From: Tropicibacter alexandrii
GTDB lineage: Bacteria; Pseudomonadota; Alphaproteobacteria; Rhodobacterales; Rhodobacteraceae
Direction: 5' to 3'
NCBI RefSeq assembly: GCF_003667315.2
Contig: NZ_RCTZ02000002.1
Location: 309,011 to 373,010, forward strand
DNA length: 64,000 nt
The notes under the pieces are model-generated. The model worked only from the letters and a program-made list of their open reading frames with translations, did not search any database and was not told where the DNA came from. Both the position numbers and the translations under genes were made by a program. Of the stretch, positions 17,101 to 26,779 are shown piece by piece (position 1 is the first letter of the stretch; every line of letters begins with the position of its first letter).

Positions 17101-20100
17101 CGACACCAGTGTCGACTGGTTGACCGATGCCCCGTCCACCATCGGCAGCATCGGCGAACCCAACACTGCCTATTATGGTCAGACCTTCGTGGCCGAGGGG
17201 CCATCGCTGAACGAAGTTTCCTTTGGTCTGAACGCGTACAACTACGGCGACGACGTCGAGTTTCGTGTCCTGATCGTCGAGGTCGACCTGACCGAGATTT
17301 CGCCGGGCTACTGGGACATCGACCCCGAAACCGTTCTGTTCGAAAGCGGTGCGATGAGTGTGGCCAGCGGCACCTCGGAAACGGTCAGCGTGGACACGGC
17401 GGGTCTCACCCTGACCGAGGGCCAGACCTATGCGGTCATCATCGACGCGTTCAGCGAATTCGACGGTGTGTACGGGACGGGGAACGTCGATTATTACTTC
17501 AACGGTACCGGGGATCCCGATGGTCAGTTCTTCTACCTGAATGTCAATGGCGGCGACCGGGCCACGCATTTCGATCAGAATTGGAGCGACCGGAACGGGC
17601 AGGACATGGCCTTGGCTCTGGACTTTGGCGATCCGGTTCTCACGGACGAAAACACCGCCCATACCATTGCCGCTGCCGACCTGCTGGCCAATGATACGGA
17701 CCCAGATGGCGACGTGTTGAGCATCTCGGCGGTGTCGGCGCTCAGCGCGCTGGGGGCGACCGTGGTTCTGAACGGCGACGGCTCCGTCAGCTATGATCCG
17801 ACCTCGTCGACGGTGCTGGACGAACTGGCCGAGGGCGAGACATTGCAGGACAGCTTCACCTACACGGTGTCGGACGGCAATGGCGGCTTTGACACGGCGA
17901 CGGTCACGTTGACGGTGTCGGGGGTGGACGATCCGCCGATCCTGACGGGCGTGACCGCAGCGCAATCCGGGTTCACCGACGAGCCGTTCAGCTATCAGCT
18001 TCCGGCGGACCTGTTCACCGACCATGACGAGGGCGAGGCGATCACCTATGACGTGACGCTGGCGGATGGCTCGCCCCTGCCCAGCTTCATGAGCTTCGAT
18101 GCCGCCACGCGCACGGTCAGCTATGCGGCCAACGCGCCGCAATCGTCTGACGTGGGGCTGTATTCGCTGCAGGTGACGGCGACCGAACCGGATGGTCAAA
18201 GCAACTCGACCACCTTTACGCTCAGTATCCTCGATGGTGACTTCATCGAAGGCACCTCGGGCAACGACAACCTGACCGGCACGATCCAAGGCGACCTGAT
18301 CCAAGGTCTGGCCGGCAATGACACGATCACCGGCCTGCCCGGCGCGGATGTGCTCGATGGCGGCACCGGTGACGACTACCTCTATGGCGATGCCGGCAAT
18401 GATGTGCTGATCGGCGGCGAGGGGCGCGACCGTCTTTATGGCGAAGAGGGGGACGACAACCTGTATGGGGGCGACGGCAACGATTACCTCGTTCAGGGGG
18501 ATGGTTTTGGCGTTCTCGACGGCGGGGCCGGTGACGACTACCTGCAAGCCTCAACCCAGTATTCGGGGATCGTGGCAAACGAAGTCCTTCTGGGCGGCGA
18601 GGGCAACGACACGATCCGAAGTGTCGGCTTCTACTCCAACGACGATGTGGATGCCGGGGCGGGGGATGACCTTGTCATGCTGTATCTCAACGGTGGGTGG
18701 TCCGCCTCCAATGCGCAGTCGACATCGGTGACGCTGGGCGCGGGCGCGGATGTCGTGGAGGTCGAACGCTATTCCAGCATCTCTGCATTCAACGATGTGA
18801 ACATCACCGATTTCAACGTGTCCGAGGATTCGATCCGCTTCGATGACTTCCTCGCTCAGCGTCTGATCGGCTGGGACGGTGCCTCGAACCCGTTCGGCGC
18901 CAGCGGCTATCTGCAACTGGTCGATGACGGCATGGGGAACACCATTCTGCAGGTCGACAGCAACGGTGGTGGCGACACCTTCGTGGATCTCATCACCTTC
19001 GAGGGCGTCGCGGCATCGAGCTTCACCGCGTCGAACTTCGACTCGCCGTGGCCGCCGGATGGCAGCGCGCCGGTTGGCCAGACGATCACAGGCACCGCCG
19101 CATCCGAGACGCTGGATGGTACGATCGGCGGCGACACGATCCTTGGTCTGGGTGGCACGGACTTCCTCAACGGCAATGCCGGGAATGACAGCCTCGATGG
19201 CGGGGCTGACAATGACTACCTCTATGGCGATGCGGGCGAAGACACCCTGATCGGCGGCGACGGGCGCGATTACCTATACGGCGAGGAGGGCAACGATACG
19301 CTGTATGGCGGCGATGGCGACGACTACCTGATACAGGGCCAAGCGGTCGGCCTGCTCGATGGCGGGGCCGGGAATGACTACCTGCGCGCCTCGACCGACT
19401 CGTCCGTGCAAGGGGGCGTCGAAACCCTGTTGGGCGGCGACGGCAACGATACGATCCAGTATGTCGGCTACTATTCCAGCGACGTGGTCGATGCGGGATC
19501 GGGGGATGACCTCGTCATTCTCTACCTCAATGGCGGCTGGTCCGTGTCCAATGCCCAGTCAACGTCGGTGACGCTTGGCGCCGGTGCGGATGTCGTGCAG
19601 ATCGATCGCTATTCCAACATCACCAGCTACAATCTGATCACGATCACCGATTTCGACGTGTCCGAGGACTCGGTGCGCTTCGATGATTTCCTTGCGCAGC
19701 AACTGAGTGGGTGGGACGGTGCCTCGAACCCGTTCGGCGCCAGCGGCTACCTGCAATTGGTCGATGACGGCATGGGCAATGCCGTGCTTCAGATCGATCG
19801 CGACGGTGGCGGGGACAGCTTCATGTCGTTGCTCGTCTTTGATGGCATCGCCGCATCGAGCTTCACCGCGTCGAACTTCGACTCGCCGTGGCCGCCGGAT
19901 GGCAGCGCGCCGGTCGGCCAGACGATCACCGGCACGGCCGCGTCCGAGACGCTGGATGGCAGCATCGGTGGCGACACGATCCTTGGCCTCGGCGGCACGG
20001 ACTTCCTCAACGGCAATGCCGGGAATGACAGTCTCGATGGCGGAGCCGACACCGACTACCTCTACGGCGATGCGGGCGAAGACACCCTGATCGGCGGCGA

Positions 20101-21187
20101 CGGGCGCGATTACCTGTACGGCGAGGAAGGCGACGATACGCTGTATGGCGGACTTGGCGACGACTACATGACACAGGGTCAGGGGGGCGGTCTGCTTGAT
20201 GGCGGAGCCGGGAATGACTACCTGCAGGCGTCGACCGACTATTCGCCTCAGGGCAACGCCGAAACCCTGCTGGGTGGCGATGGCAACGACACGATCCGCA
20301 GTGCCGGCAGCTATTCCAGCGACGTGGTCGATGCCGGGGCGGGGGATGACCTCGTCAGTCTCTACCTCAATGGCGGCTGGTCCGTGTCCAATGCCCTATC
20401 GACGTCGGTGACGCTGGGCGCCGGTGCGGATATCCTTGAAATCGAAAGGTATTCCAGCGTCTCCGACTATAACGAGGTGACGGTGACCGACTTTGCCGTG
20501 GGCGAAGATGTCGTGCTCTTCGGTGATTTCCTCGTCCAGCAGCTCAGTGGCTGGGATGGCGCGTCCAACCCGTTCGGGGCCGGGTATCTGCGGCTCTCGG
20601 ATGACGGTCTGGGCAATAGCGTTCTGGAAATCGACCGCTCCGGCGGTGGGGACAGCTACCAGCAGCTCATGATCTTCGAAGGCGTGGCGCCCGACGACCT
20701 GTCGGCGGCGAACTTCCTGATCGATCTGCCGTCCGGCGCAGGCTACGAACCCGATGGCAGCGGCGTTAACGGATCGACACAGGTCGGGACTGTCGCCGCC
20801 GAGACGCTGACCGGGTCGATCGGGGACGACAACCTGCAGGGGGTGGCGGGCAACGACACGCTTCTGGGCGGGAACGGCAACGATGCGCTCGACGGCGGGG
20901 ATGGCGATGACTTGGTCGTCGGCGGCTTCGGGAACGACGACATGACGGGCGGCGCCGGGGCTGACAGCTTCGTCTTCGCCCTCGGCGAGGGTGACGACGT
21001 CATTCAGGACTTCGCGCTCGGGACGGATGTGCTTGTCCTGAACGGCGGGCAGACGATCGCCGGATTCTCCGAGGTCGATACGGATCTCGTGGTCGGTGTC
21101 GACGCCACGCTGGTCGAATTCGGCGACGGCGCGACCGTCCTGTTGCAAGGCGTGCTGGGCGTGACCGATGCCAACGACCTGATCTAG
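11147..21187 (+). CDS. Giant RTX / VCBS / cadherin-like repeat protein (3346 residues)
   Basis: A very large acidic, calcium-binding-type protein, probably exported by type I secretion as an adhesin, biofilm-matrix or S-layer-like protein. In order: N-terminal RTX nonapeptides (about residues 12-330, GGxGxD pattern) interrupted by two Gly/Ser/His inserts; VCBS and cadherin-like domains (about 375-2280) each ending in TGTNDAP, including six near-identical 104-residue repeats; a beta-rich insert (about 1980-2165); a CADG-like domain (about 2265-2360); three 280-residue RTX modules (about 2366-3200); a last RTX block and a short C-terminal segment ending in DANDLI, where a type I signal would lie. 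No Sec signal is present. No type I ABC exporter, membrane-fusion or TolC gene is nearby, so export would depend on genes elsewhere. Only two cysteines were noticed. It ends at a strong terminator. Confidence 0.93.
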   Translation: MSRSKKNQAKGTKGDDLLTGTSGRDDIKGRDGNDTVMGLDGSDKLYGQNGNDLIDGGSGDDKIDGGSGSDTLEGGAGDDVIKGGKGNDLITDAGGDDKVDAGTGDDTIQLADGDNDVKAKDGDDLVETGAGDDSIDAGDGDDMVTSGAGDDVVKAGAGADTVLAGAGRDILIGDGSGGGSGSGHGSHDAGSGFDDYLDGGAGDDWIVGGAGADTVLGGAGDDVLFGDEGGNGRNWYRAGSTEDFMNGSGSGHGRGSGSGHGSGSGGGFDDYLDGGSGNDFVFAGGGNDTVVHGGTENIGATDSYDGGDGIDTLDLYLTQDQYEAAASEIAAFQAFVAANTDPVTGEANDASFTFASLGLTVQAFEQVAFHTANDDAVSVSEDASATVFASILDNDFGTSDVVDVRLVPGSSPALGVLSFNDPATGQFSYDPDGAFEHLAVGETAEVSFEYEIEFANGRTDTATVTITITGENDAPTISVTGAQMIDEAVDASSQALSDSGTVSFDDIDASDVIDITYASNGDMTWSGGVLDSGIAAALEAGFATGATDADAPGSTPWTFAATVDLDFLSAGDTLSWSYTVTADDGNGGTASEVVSFTITGTNDAPTLAAGVLAAEEDGAAVVLDLSALGDDLDSDDDGASLTYTVTGAPGEGAASISGTDLSFDPGGDFQDLAVGETRQVTIEVTATDAHGATAVNDVTVTITGTNDAPTLEAGVLAAEEDGAAVVLDLSALGDDADSDDDGSSLTYTVTGAPGEGSASITGTDLSFDPGSDFQDLAVGETRQVTIEVTATDAHGATAVNEVVVTVTGTNDAPVAQPLTGAVMEDDAPVQVAGAIEADTYAPNAGRFYVFDFDTGQAITVARDGGTNNTYQQIADQYLSNGNGIVVQLNPNNLGWGAAGMLFDDGTQSPIPATDWIVTDTSGGTVSYPAAAPEVLAFGDDNTAVDAIALALNGITLSDGRTVDLNVSVAGIDYEVFTTDDLLIDAVRFNADISNPSASQVTVAAAYTDVDASDTHTFSIDTTGTMGAVSDNGDGTFTYDSNGAFEHLAEGETTTDTFTYTVDDGNGGTDTQTVTITITGTNDAPALGAGVLAADEDGAAVVLDLSALGDDVDSDDDGASLTYTVTGAPGEGSASITGTDLSFDPAADFQDLAVGETRQVTIEVTATDAHGATAVNDVTVTVTGTNDAPTLSAGVLAVEEDGAAVLLDLSALGDDVDSDDDGASLTYTVTGAPGEGAASITGTDLSFDPGSDFQDLAVGETRQVTIEVTATDAHGATAVNDVTVTVTGTNDAPVAQAVAETVGEDGPAVTVAANYTDVDTSDTHTVSIDTTGTVGLVTDNGDGTFSYDPNGAFEALGCDETATDTFTYTVDDGNGGSATQVVTITITGTNDAPVVSGAVTTALTEDDAVATLDLLANASDVEGDALAVIDATAVSSDGRVVTTTVDAATGEMSFDPAQFNDLAAGEAATVTVDYGVVETDRGYADSAGAEVLDNAGTFFIADDDSGELIRVKRSPSVVTHEQALAVAGVTNGSVVLVDGNSTGLGLSVRVIDDGVVTNPGVDVVDLGDYAGPVTVDSAEVPSRYITVNGDMDAETITVTIPRADADCGDTVQTFTFTDVSQGNGISYTTPQIGGLALAVTGLPVAATAAITITGVNDAPTLGAGVLAAEEDGAAVVLDLSALGDDVDSDDNGSSLTYTVTGQPGEGSATITGTDLSFDPGGDFQDLAVGETRQVTIEVTATDAHGATAVNDVTVTVTGTNDAPTLSAGVLAAEEDGAAVVLDLSALGDDVDSDDDGASLTYTVTGAPGEGSATITGTDLSFDPGSDFQDLAVGETRQVTIEVTATDAHGATAVNDVTVTVTGTNDAPEVTAIDAGAVTESDPAVTIDLLAGQTDVDNGAVLEAINITVTDDLGNAVAYTDNGDGTISIDPDQYDALNTGEQRTLTVDYDVSDGIAATSNTATLVVDGEADNFAPTANDDTLGGSGGDTSVDWLTDAPSTIGSIGEPNTAYYGQTFVAEGPSLNEVSFGLNAYNYGDDVEFRVLIVEVDLTEISPGYWDIDPETVLFESGAMSVASGTSETVSVDTAGLTLTEGQTYAVIIDAFSEFDGVYGTGNVDYYFNGTGDPDGQFFYLNVNGGDRATHFDQNWSDRNGQDMALALDFGDPVLTDENTAHTIAAADLLANDTDPDGDVLSISAVSALSALGATVVLNGDGSVSYDPTSSTVLDELAEGETLQDSFTYTVSDGNGGFDTATVTLTVSGVDDPPILTGVTAAQSGFTDEPFSYQLPADLFTDHDEGEAITYDVTLADGSPLPSFMSFDAATRTVSYAANAPQSSDVGLYSLQVTATEPDGQSNSTTFTLSILDGDFIEGTSGNDNLTGTIQGDLIQGLAGNDTITGLPGADVLDGGTGDDYLYGDAGNDVLIGGEGRDRLYGEEGDDNLYGGDGNDYLVQGDGFGVLDGGAGDDYLQASTQYSGIVANEVLLGGEGNDTIRSVGFYSNDDVDAGAGDDLVMLYLNGGWSASNAQSTSVTLGAGADVVEVERYSSISAFNDVNITDFNVSEDSIRFDDFLAQRLIGWDGASNPFGASGYLQLVDDGMGNTILQVDSNGGGDTFVDLITFEGVAASSFTASNFDSPWPPDGSAPVGQTITGTAASETLDGTIGGDTILGLGGTDFLNGNAGNDSLDGGADNDYLYGDAGEDTLIGGDGRDYLYGEEGNDTLYGGDGDDYLIQGQAVGLLDGGAGNDYLRASTDSSVQGGVETLLGGDGNDTIQYVGYYSSDVVDAGSGDDLVILYLNGGWSVSNAQSTSVTLGAGADVVQIDRYSNITSYNLITITDFDVSEDSVRFDDFLAQQLSGWDGASNPFGASGYLQLVDDGMGNAVLQIDRDGGGDSFMSLLVFDGIAASSFTASNFDSPWPPDGSAPVGQTITGTAASETLDGSIGGDTILGLGGTDFLNGNAGNDSLDGGADTDYLYGDAGEDTLIGGDGRDYLYGEEGDDTLYGGLGDDYMTQGQGGGLLDGGAGNDYLQASTDYSPQGNAETLLGGDGNDTIRSAGSYSSDVVDAGAGDDLVSLYLNGGWSVSNALSTSVTLGAGADILEIERYSSVSDYNEVTVTDFAVGEDVVLFGDFLVQQLSGWDGASNPFGAGYLRLSDDGLGNSVLEIDRSGGGDSYQQLMIFEGVAPDDLSAANFLIDLPSGAGYEPDGSGVNGSTQVGTVAAETLTGSIGDDNLQGVAGNDTLLGGNGNDALDGGDGDDLVVGGFGNDDMTGGAGADSFVFALGEGDDVIQDFALGTDVLVLNGGQTIAGFSEVDTDLVVGVDATLVEFGDGATVLLQGVLGVTDANDLI
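12965..13588 (+). repeat. Tandem pair 1 of the 312-bp VCBS repeat
   Basis: Two copies, each 104 codons, beginning LAAGVLAAEEDG and LEAGVLAAEEDG and ending in TGTNDAP. The copies are nearly identical in DNA as well as protein. Confidence 0.9.
14402..15025 (+). repeat. Tandem pair 2 of the 312-bp VCBS repeat
   Basis: Copies begin LGAGVLAADEDG and LSAGVLAVEEDG, with the same 312-bp period as pair 1. The pair is separated from pair 1 by a unique domain with YVFDFDTGQ. Confidence 0.9.
16124..16747 (+). repeat. Tandem pair 3 of the 312-bp VCBS repeat
   Basis: Copies begin LGAGVLAAEEDG and LSAGVLAAEEDG. As in pair 2 the first copy starts LGAG and the second LSAG, which suggests that whole pairs were duplicated as units. 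Confidence 0.9.
18241..20757 (+). repeat. Three 840-bp RTX modules in tandem
   Basis: Modules start at about 18241, 19081 and 19921 with an exact 840-bp period (the third is one codon shorter). Each holds an RTX block, a spacer with LYLNGGWS, and WDGASNPFGA, then ends in the proline-rich linker SPWPPDGSAPVGQ or its variant. Modules 2 and 3 are the most alike; module 1 has a diverged start (FIEGTSGNDNLTGT). Confidence 0.9.
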
Positions 21188-21213
21188 GCGCATTGCGAAA
21201 ACATGCCACGAAA

Positions 21214-21241
21214 GGGGACGAAGGCCGTGACCTTCGTCCCC
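21214..21241 (+). terminator. Strong terminator after the RTX gene
   Basis: GGGGACGAAGG and CCTTCGTCCCC form a perfect 11-bp stem with a six-base loop, followed by TCATTTCTT, 27 bp after the stop codon. It also separates the RTX gene from the convergent cueR-copA operon. Confidence 0.85.
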
Positions 21242-21299
21242 TCATTTCTTCCTGATCCGCTGCGGACGTCTAACGGATAGTCGCCCGCGCGCCTGCCGG

Positions 21300-21704
21300 T
21301 CAGGGGTCCGTATGCGGTGGTTCCTGAGCGAGATCTTCGAGGATCGGACAATCCGGCCGGTGGTCGCCCGCGCAGGCATGGACGAGCTTGTCCAACGTGG
21401 CGCGCATGGATTGCAGCTGGGCGATCTTGTCGTCGATCTGGCGAAGGTGGTCCTCGGCGATCTGCTTGACCTGCGCGCTTTCGCGGCCCTCATCCTCGTA
21501 GAGCGCGACCAGCGTCCGGCAGTCCTCGATGGTAAAGCCAAGCGCGCGGGCGCGGCCAAGGAAGGCGAGCGTGTGCAGGTCGCTTTCGCGGAAGCTGCGA
21601 TAGCCGTTTTCGCTGCGTTGCGGTCGGATCAGGCCGATATCCTCATAATAGCGGATTGTCTTGGCGGGCAGGCCCGAGCGGCGGGCGACGTCTCCGATGT
21701 TCAT
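21300..21704 (-). CDS. cueR: CueR-type copper-responsive MerR regulator
   Basis: A 134-residue MerR-family activator. The HTH (MNIGDVARRSGLPAKTIRYY, residues 1-20) is followed by a long dimerisation helix. The C-terminal metal loop has two cysteines spaced as in CueR (CAGDHRPDC, residues about 111-119), which favours monovalent copper/silver sensing over the divalent-metal MerR types. An ATG 15 bases upstream overlaps the copA stop, but AAGGAGG lies just before the ATG at 21704, so this start is preferred. It is co-transcribed behind copA and presumably acts on the two CueR-type promoters at 24256-24354. Confidence 0.9.
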   Translation of the reverse strand: MNIGDVARRSGLPAKTIRYYEDIGLIRPQRSENGYRSFRESDLHTLAFLGRARALGFTIEDCRTLVALYEDEGRESAQVKQIAEDHLRQIDDKIAQLQSMRATLDKLVHACAGDHRPDCPILEDLAQEPPHTDP

Positions 21705-21715
21705 CTTTGCCTCCT

Positions 21716-24223
<2,508 letters not shown>

Positions 24224-24255
24224 GGTGGCCTCCGTGATTCTTTGCGGCTGACCCC

Positions 24256-24286
24256 GATATGGGGGTTCCAGTCGCGGGAAGGTCAA
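24256..24286 (-). promoter_or_regulatory. CueR-type promoter of copA-cueR
   Basis: On the minus strand: -35 TTGACC (24286-24281), a 19-bp spacer and -10 CATATC (24261-24256). The spacer holds the dyad ACCTTCC ... CTGGAACC. The overlong 19-bp spacer is the mark of MerR-family activated promoters. Confidence 0.8.
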
Positions 24287-24323
24287 GGGCGCGGCAAAAT
24301 TTTCCACTTGCGGCGCTTCGCCC

Positions 24324-24354
24324 TTGACCTTCCCCCCACTGGAAGGCCCATCTG
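24324..24354 (+). promoter_or_regulatory. CueR-type promoter of the copZ-like gene
   Basis: -35 TTGACC (24324-24329), 19-bp spacer, -10-like CATCTG (24349-24354). The spacer holds ACCTTCC, five bases, CTGGAAGGC, close to the CueR consensus. Its centre is about 64 bp from the divergent copA operator. Confidence 0.8.
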
Positions 24355-24386
24355 CGCATCGACACCGAAACGAAAGAGGGTTCGAC

Positions 24387-24587
24387 ATGGAATTCACCGT
24401 CCCCGACATGAGCTGTGGCCATTGCACCGCCGCCATCGAGAAATCCGTCAAGGCCGCCGATCCCGCGGCCTCGGTCGCCTGCGACCTGACGGACCGCCGG
24501 GTCAAGATCGACAGCGCGCTGTCGCCCGATCAATTGGCCGCCGCGATCAAGGATGCGGGCTACGACTCGGCCCCTGTCGCTGCCTGA
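24387..24587 (+). CDS. copZ: CopZ-like heavy-metal-associated domain protein
   Basis: A 66-residue single HMA domain with the metal-binding motif MSCGHC (residues 9-14) and a betaalphabeta-betaalphabeta pattern, the usual size of a cytosolic copper chaperone. Other HMA-only proteins bind zinc or mercury, but the CueR-type promoter directly upstream and the divergent copA favour copper delivery to CopA. There is no signal peptide, so it acts in the cytoplasm. Confidence 0.88.
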   Translation: MEFTVPDMSCGHCTAAIEKSVKAADPAASVACDLTDRRVKIDSALSPDQLAAAIKDAGYDSAPVAA

Positions 24588-24608
24588 GCCAAGCCCCGGC
24601 GCGCGCCC

Positions 24609-25148
24609 TCAATGCGGCGCGTGCCCTCGGGCGATGGCCAGATGATGCGCCGGGTGATGGTTCCCCGTGGCCATCAGCCCGAAAAAGCCCAAGGCCCGCA
24701 CCTGCGCTGTCGCCATGTCCGATGTCACGGTCCATTCGATCTTGGTCTCGTCTATCTCGACATCGCTGTGCCAGCCGGTTTCCGCCGTCAGAACGGTCGC
24801 ATGGGCGGGCACCATGCGCCACGCGGCCTCGGCCCCCGGGCTGTCGCGGCGGACCGTCATCTTCAGCCCGCCGGGCACCGGGGCTTCGTCCACCTCGACC
24901 CGCAAGGCCAACTGGTCCATGTCCTGAAGGTGACGGCGCAGCGCGGCGATATCCACCTTGTCCCAATCGGTCTCGGGATCGGCGGCCAGCAGCGCCACGA
25001 TCTCGGCCAGCGCGGCAAAGGCGGCTTGCCCGCCCTCGGTCGCGGCGGCCCCGTGCATGCCGGGCATGTGGCCCGCATGGGCATGGCCGTCCATCTGGGC
25101 GCTTGCGGCGACGGGCAGCAGCGCGAGGACAAGGGCAAGTCGTTTCAT
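24609..25148 (-). CDS. Secreted His/Met-rich protein of the copper island, function unknown
   Basis: A 179-residue protein with a Sec signal (residues 1-18, KRLALVLALLPVAASAQ). The mature N-terminus is metal-binding in style (MDGHAHAGHMPGMHG) and there is a His-rich tail (GNHHPAHHLAIARGHAPH). The middle is helical and acidic, with no motif I recognise. The ATG at 25148 is chosen because GGAG is eight bases upstream; the ATG at 25154 leaves only two. It converges on copZ with a gap of 21 bp. It probably binds copper or another soft metal in the periplasm; this is inferred from composition and position only. Confidence 0.75.
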   Translation of the reverse strand: MKRLALVLALLPVAASAQMDGHAHAGHMPGMHGAAATEGGQAAFAALAEIVALLAADPETDWDKVDIAALRRHLQDMDQLALRVEVDEAPVPGGLKMTVRRDSPGAEAAWRMVPAHATVLTAETGWHSDVEIDETKIEWTVTSDMATAQVRALGFFGLMATGNHHPAHHLAIARGHAPH

Positions 25149-25165
25149 GGGCATATCTCCGGTGG

Positions 25166-25218
25166 CCTGATGCGATCAGGCTAACGGGTCTGCGCCGAAC
25201 TGGTTATGATTGCGATCA
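25166..25218. promoter_or_regulatory. Two TGAT...ATCA dyads between divergent genes (possible Crp/Fnr-family operators)
   Basis: CCTGAT-GCG-ATCAGG (25166-25180) and ATGAT-TGCG-ATCAT (25206-25219). The second has the TGAT-N4-ATCA core of FNR-type sites and covers the upstream start-codon candidate of the Crp/Fnr gene. The centres are about 39 bp apart. They may allow autoregulation and control of the divergent His-rich gene. Confidence 0.4.
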
Positions 25219-25799
25219 TGAGCGACGATCCTTTTGACCACATTCCCGCGACCGCCCTCCGCCCGTTTGCCGTGGACGCGGGTCAGCCCTTGTTTCGGCG
25301 GGATGACAGACCCACGGCATTGTATCGCGTGGATGCCGGGCGCGTCGCCCTGCACCGCGTGACAGAGGACGGCCAGCGGGTGACCATCGCGCAGATTGGA
25401 CCGGGCGAAACACTGGCCGAGGCCAGCCTGTTCGCCGACACCTATCACTGCGATGCCATCGCCTTGACCGAGACGCGCGGGGTTGCCGTGGATCGGGCCG
25501 TGTTGCGCCAGCGCCTGCGCAGCGATCCCGACTTTGCCGAGGCACTGGTGCGGAGACTTGCGCTGCAAGTCCGCACTGAACGCCAAAGGGCCGAGATCAT
25601 GTCGATCCGGTCGGCCCGTGACCGGACCTTTGCCGCGCTGGCCTGTTTCGGCCAGTCGGGCACGATCACCGCCTTCGCCGCCAGCATCGGCCTGTCGCAA
25701 GAGGCGTGCTCGCGCGCGCTGGCAGAACTGGTGGCCGAGGGGCGCGTGATGCGGCTGGGACGCGGGCGCTATGCCTGCCGCAGCGTCCCGCCACGCTGA
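25206..25799 (+). CDS. Crp/Fnr-family transcriptional regulator
   Basis: A 197-residue regulator (193 if the second ATG at 25218 is used). The N-terminal cyclic-nucleotide-binding-like beta-barrel (about residues 12-115, with LYRVDAGRVALHRV and IAQIGPGETLAEASLFAD) is followed by a dimer helix and a C-terminal winged HTH (about 135-190, FAASIGLSQEACSRALAELV). It is short for the family (usual length about 220-250) and lacks the N-terminal cysteine cluster of FNR. The ligand is unknown. Its position among copper genes suggests a redox- or metal-linked response. The second ATG would put a TGAT-N4-ATCA dyad right at the start. Confidence 0.85.
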   Translation: MIAIMSDDPFDHIPATALRPFAVDAGQPLFRRDDRPTALYRVDAGRVALHRVTEDGQRVTIAQIGPGETLAEASLFADTYHCDAIALTETRGVAVDRAVLRQRLRSDPDFAEALVRRLALQVRTERQRAEIMSIRSARDRTFAALACFGQSGTITAFAASIGLSQEACSRALAELVAEGRVMRLGRGRYACRSVPPR

Positions 25800-25885
25800 T
25801 CCGGTCGGCCTGCTGACGGAGGATGTGACAACGCCGCATCCAAGCGCCTTTTGCCCGAATGGCATGGATTTCGGCGCATTTCGGA

Positions 25886-25906
25886 ACCCTCCAGCGCTGG
25901 AAGGGC
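25886..25906. promoter_or_regulatory. Degenerate CueR-like dyad upstream of the DUF305 gene
   Basis: ACCCTCC, four bases, CTGGAAGGG resembles the two CueR operators at 24256-24354, but the spacing is one base shorter and no TTGACC precedes it. It may be a weak CueR site or a coincidence. Confidence 0.25.
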
Positions 25907-25942
25907 GTTCCTTCCACATTCGACACAAGCAGGAGAGAGTTG

Positions 25943-26779
25943 ATGAAATATTCCAGATTTTTCCTGATGATCGGCACGTCGACGCTGGTGATGTTCCTGC
26001 TGATGTACCTCAACACCTACCTTCTGGGGCATGTCTTCTTTTCGGAAACGCGGGCTTGGATGGCGGTGCTGATGGGGGCGACAATGGCCTTTGTCATGCT
26101 GTCCTTCATGCTGTCGATGTATACGAACAAGGCGCTGAACGCGGGCATCTTCGTAGGTTCCGTGGTGGTCTTTGCCGCCAGCCTCTGGCTGGTGCGCAGC
26201 CAGGTCACGGTGCAGGACCGCTCCTTCATGCGGGCGATGATCCCGCACCATTCGATCGCCATCATGACCTCGTCCCGGGCCGAGATCACCGATCCGCGCG
26301 TGGCCAAACTGGCCGAGGCCATCGTCTACGCGCAGGACAAGGAAATCGCCGAGATGCGCTATCTGGTGGCCGACATCACCGCCAATGGCGAGGCCGCGCC
26401 ACGGGGCGTCCCCCCCGAAGCGCAAATCCAGAGCGCCGCCGAGGCGCTGCAAACCGAGGTGGTCGCCACCGTCGATCCCGAATCCCTGACCGAAGCCGAG
26501 ATCGCCCGGGTGCTGCCTGATGGCGCCACCTGCCGCTTCACCTACACCGCGTCGAGCCCCGCCGTTCTGGCCGTTGGCCCCGAGGCGGCGGTAATGAAGA
26601 TCAGCGGCGATCTCGTGCGGCTCGACCCGACGGGTAGCGAGGATGCCCCGCAATTCACCGACGGCCCGCTGAGCGCCGAACTGCGCGACGCGGATGACCT
26701 GACCGACATGATCGTCACCGCAGAGCAGGGCTATTCCGCCGGATTCCGTGGTCAATACACCTGTGAAGGAGGCGCCTGA
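25943..26779 (+). CDS. Membrane-anchored DUF305-like protein
   Basis: A 278-residue protein with three predicted membrane helices (about residues 4-24, 37-58 and 64-85), followed by a DUF305-like segment with RAMIPHHSIAIMTSSRA (His-rich MIPHH motif, about residues 96-112) and AIVYAQDKEIAEMRYL. DUF305 proteins are ferritin-like helical domains, some linked to copper binding. The C-terminal 120 residues are a separate soluble region with two cysteines (TCRFTY and YTCEGGA). The ATG at 25943 follows AGGAGAG; the longer frame has no ribosome binding site. It overlaps the next gene (TGATG). A periplasmic metal-handling role is inferred. Confidence 0.8.
   Translation: MKYSRFFLMIGTSTLVMFLLMYLNTYLLGHVFFSETRAWMAVLMGATMAFVMLSFMLSMYTNKALNAGIFVGSVVVFAASLWLVRSQVTVQDRSFMRAMIPHHSIAIMTSSRAEITDPRVAKLAEAIVYAQDKEIAEMRYLVADITANGEAAPRGVPPEAQIQSAAEALQTEVVATVDPESLTEAEIARVLPDGATCRFTYTASSPAVLAVGPEAAVMKISGDLVRLDPTGSEDAPQFTDGPLSAELRDADDLTDMIVTAEQGYSAGFRGQYTCEGGA

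Noticed and set aside
12740..18547. A 1935-codon open frame on the minus strand inside the RTX gene
   Set aside because: It is a by-product of strong GC3 bias and repeated DNA on the opposite strand. The protein is low complexity, repeats with the VCBS units, and has no domain or ribosome binding site. The plus-strand frame has clear domains.
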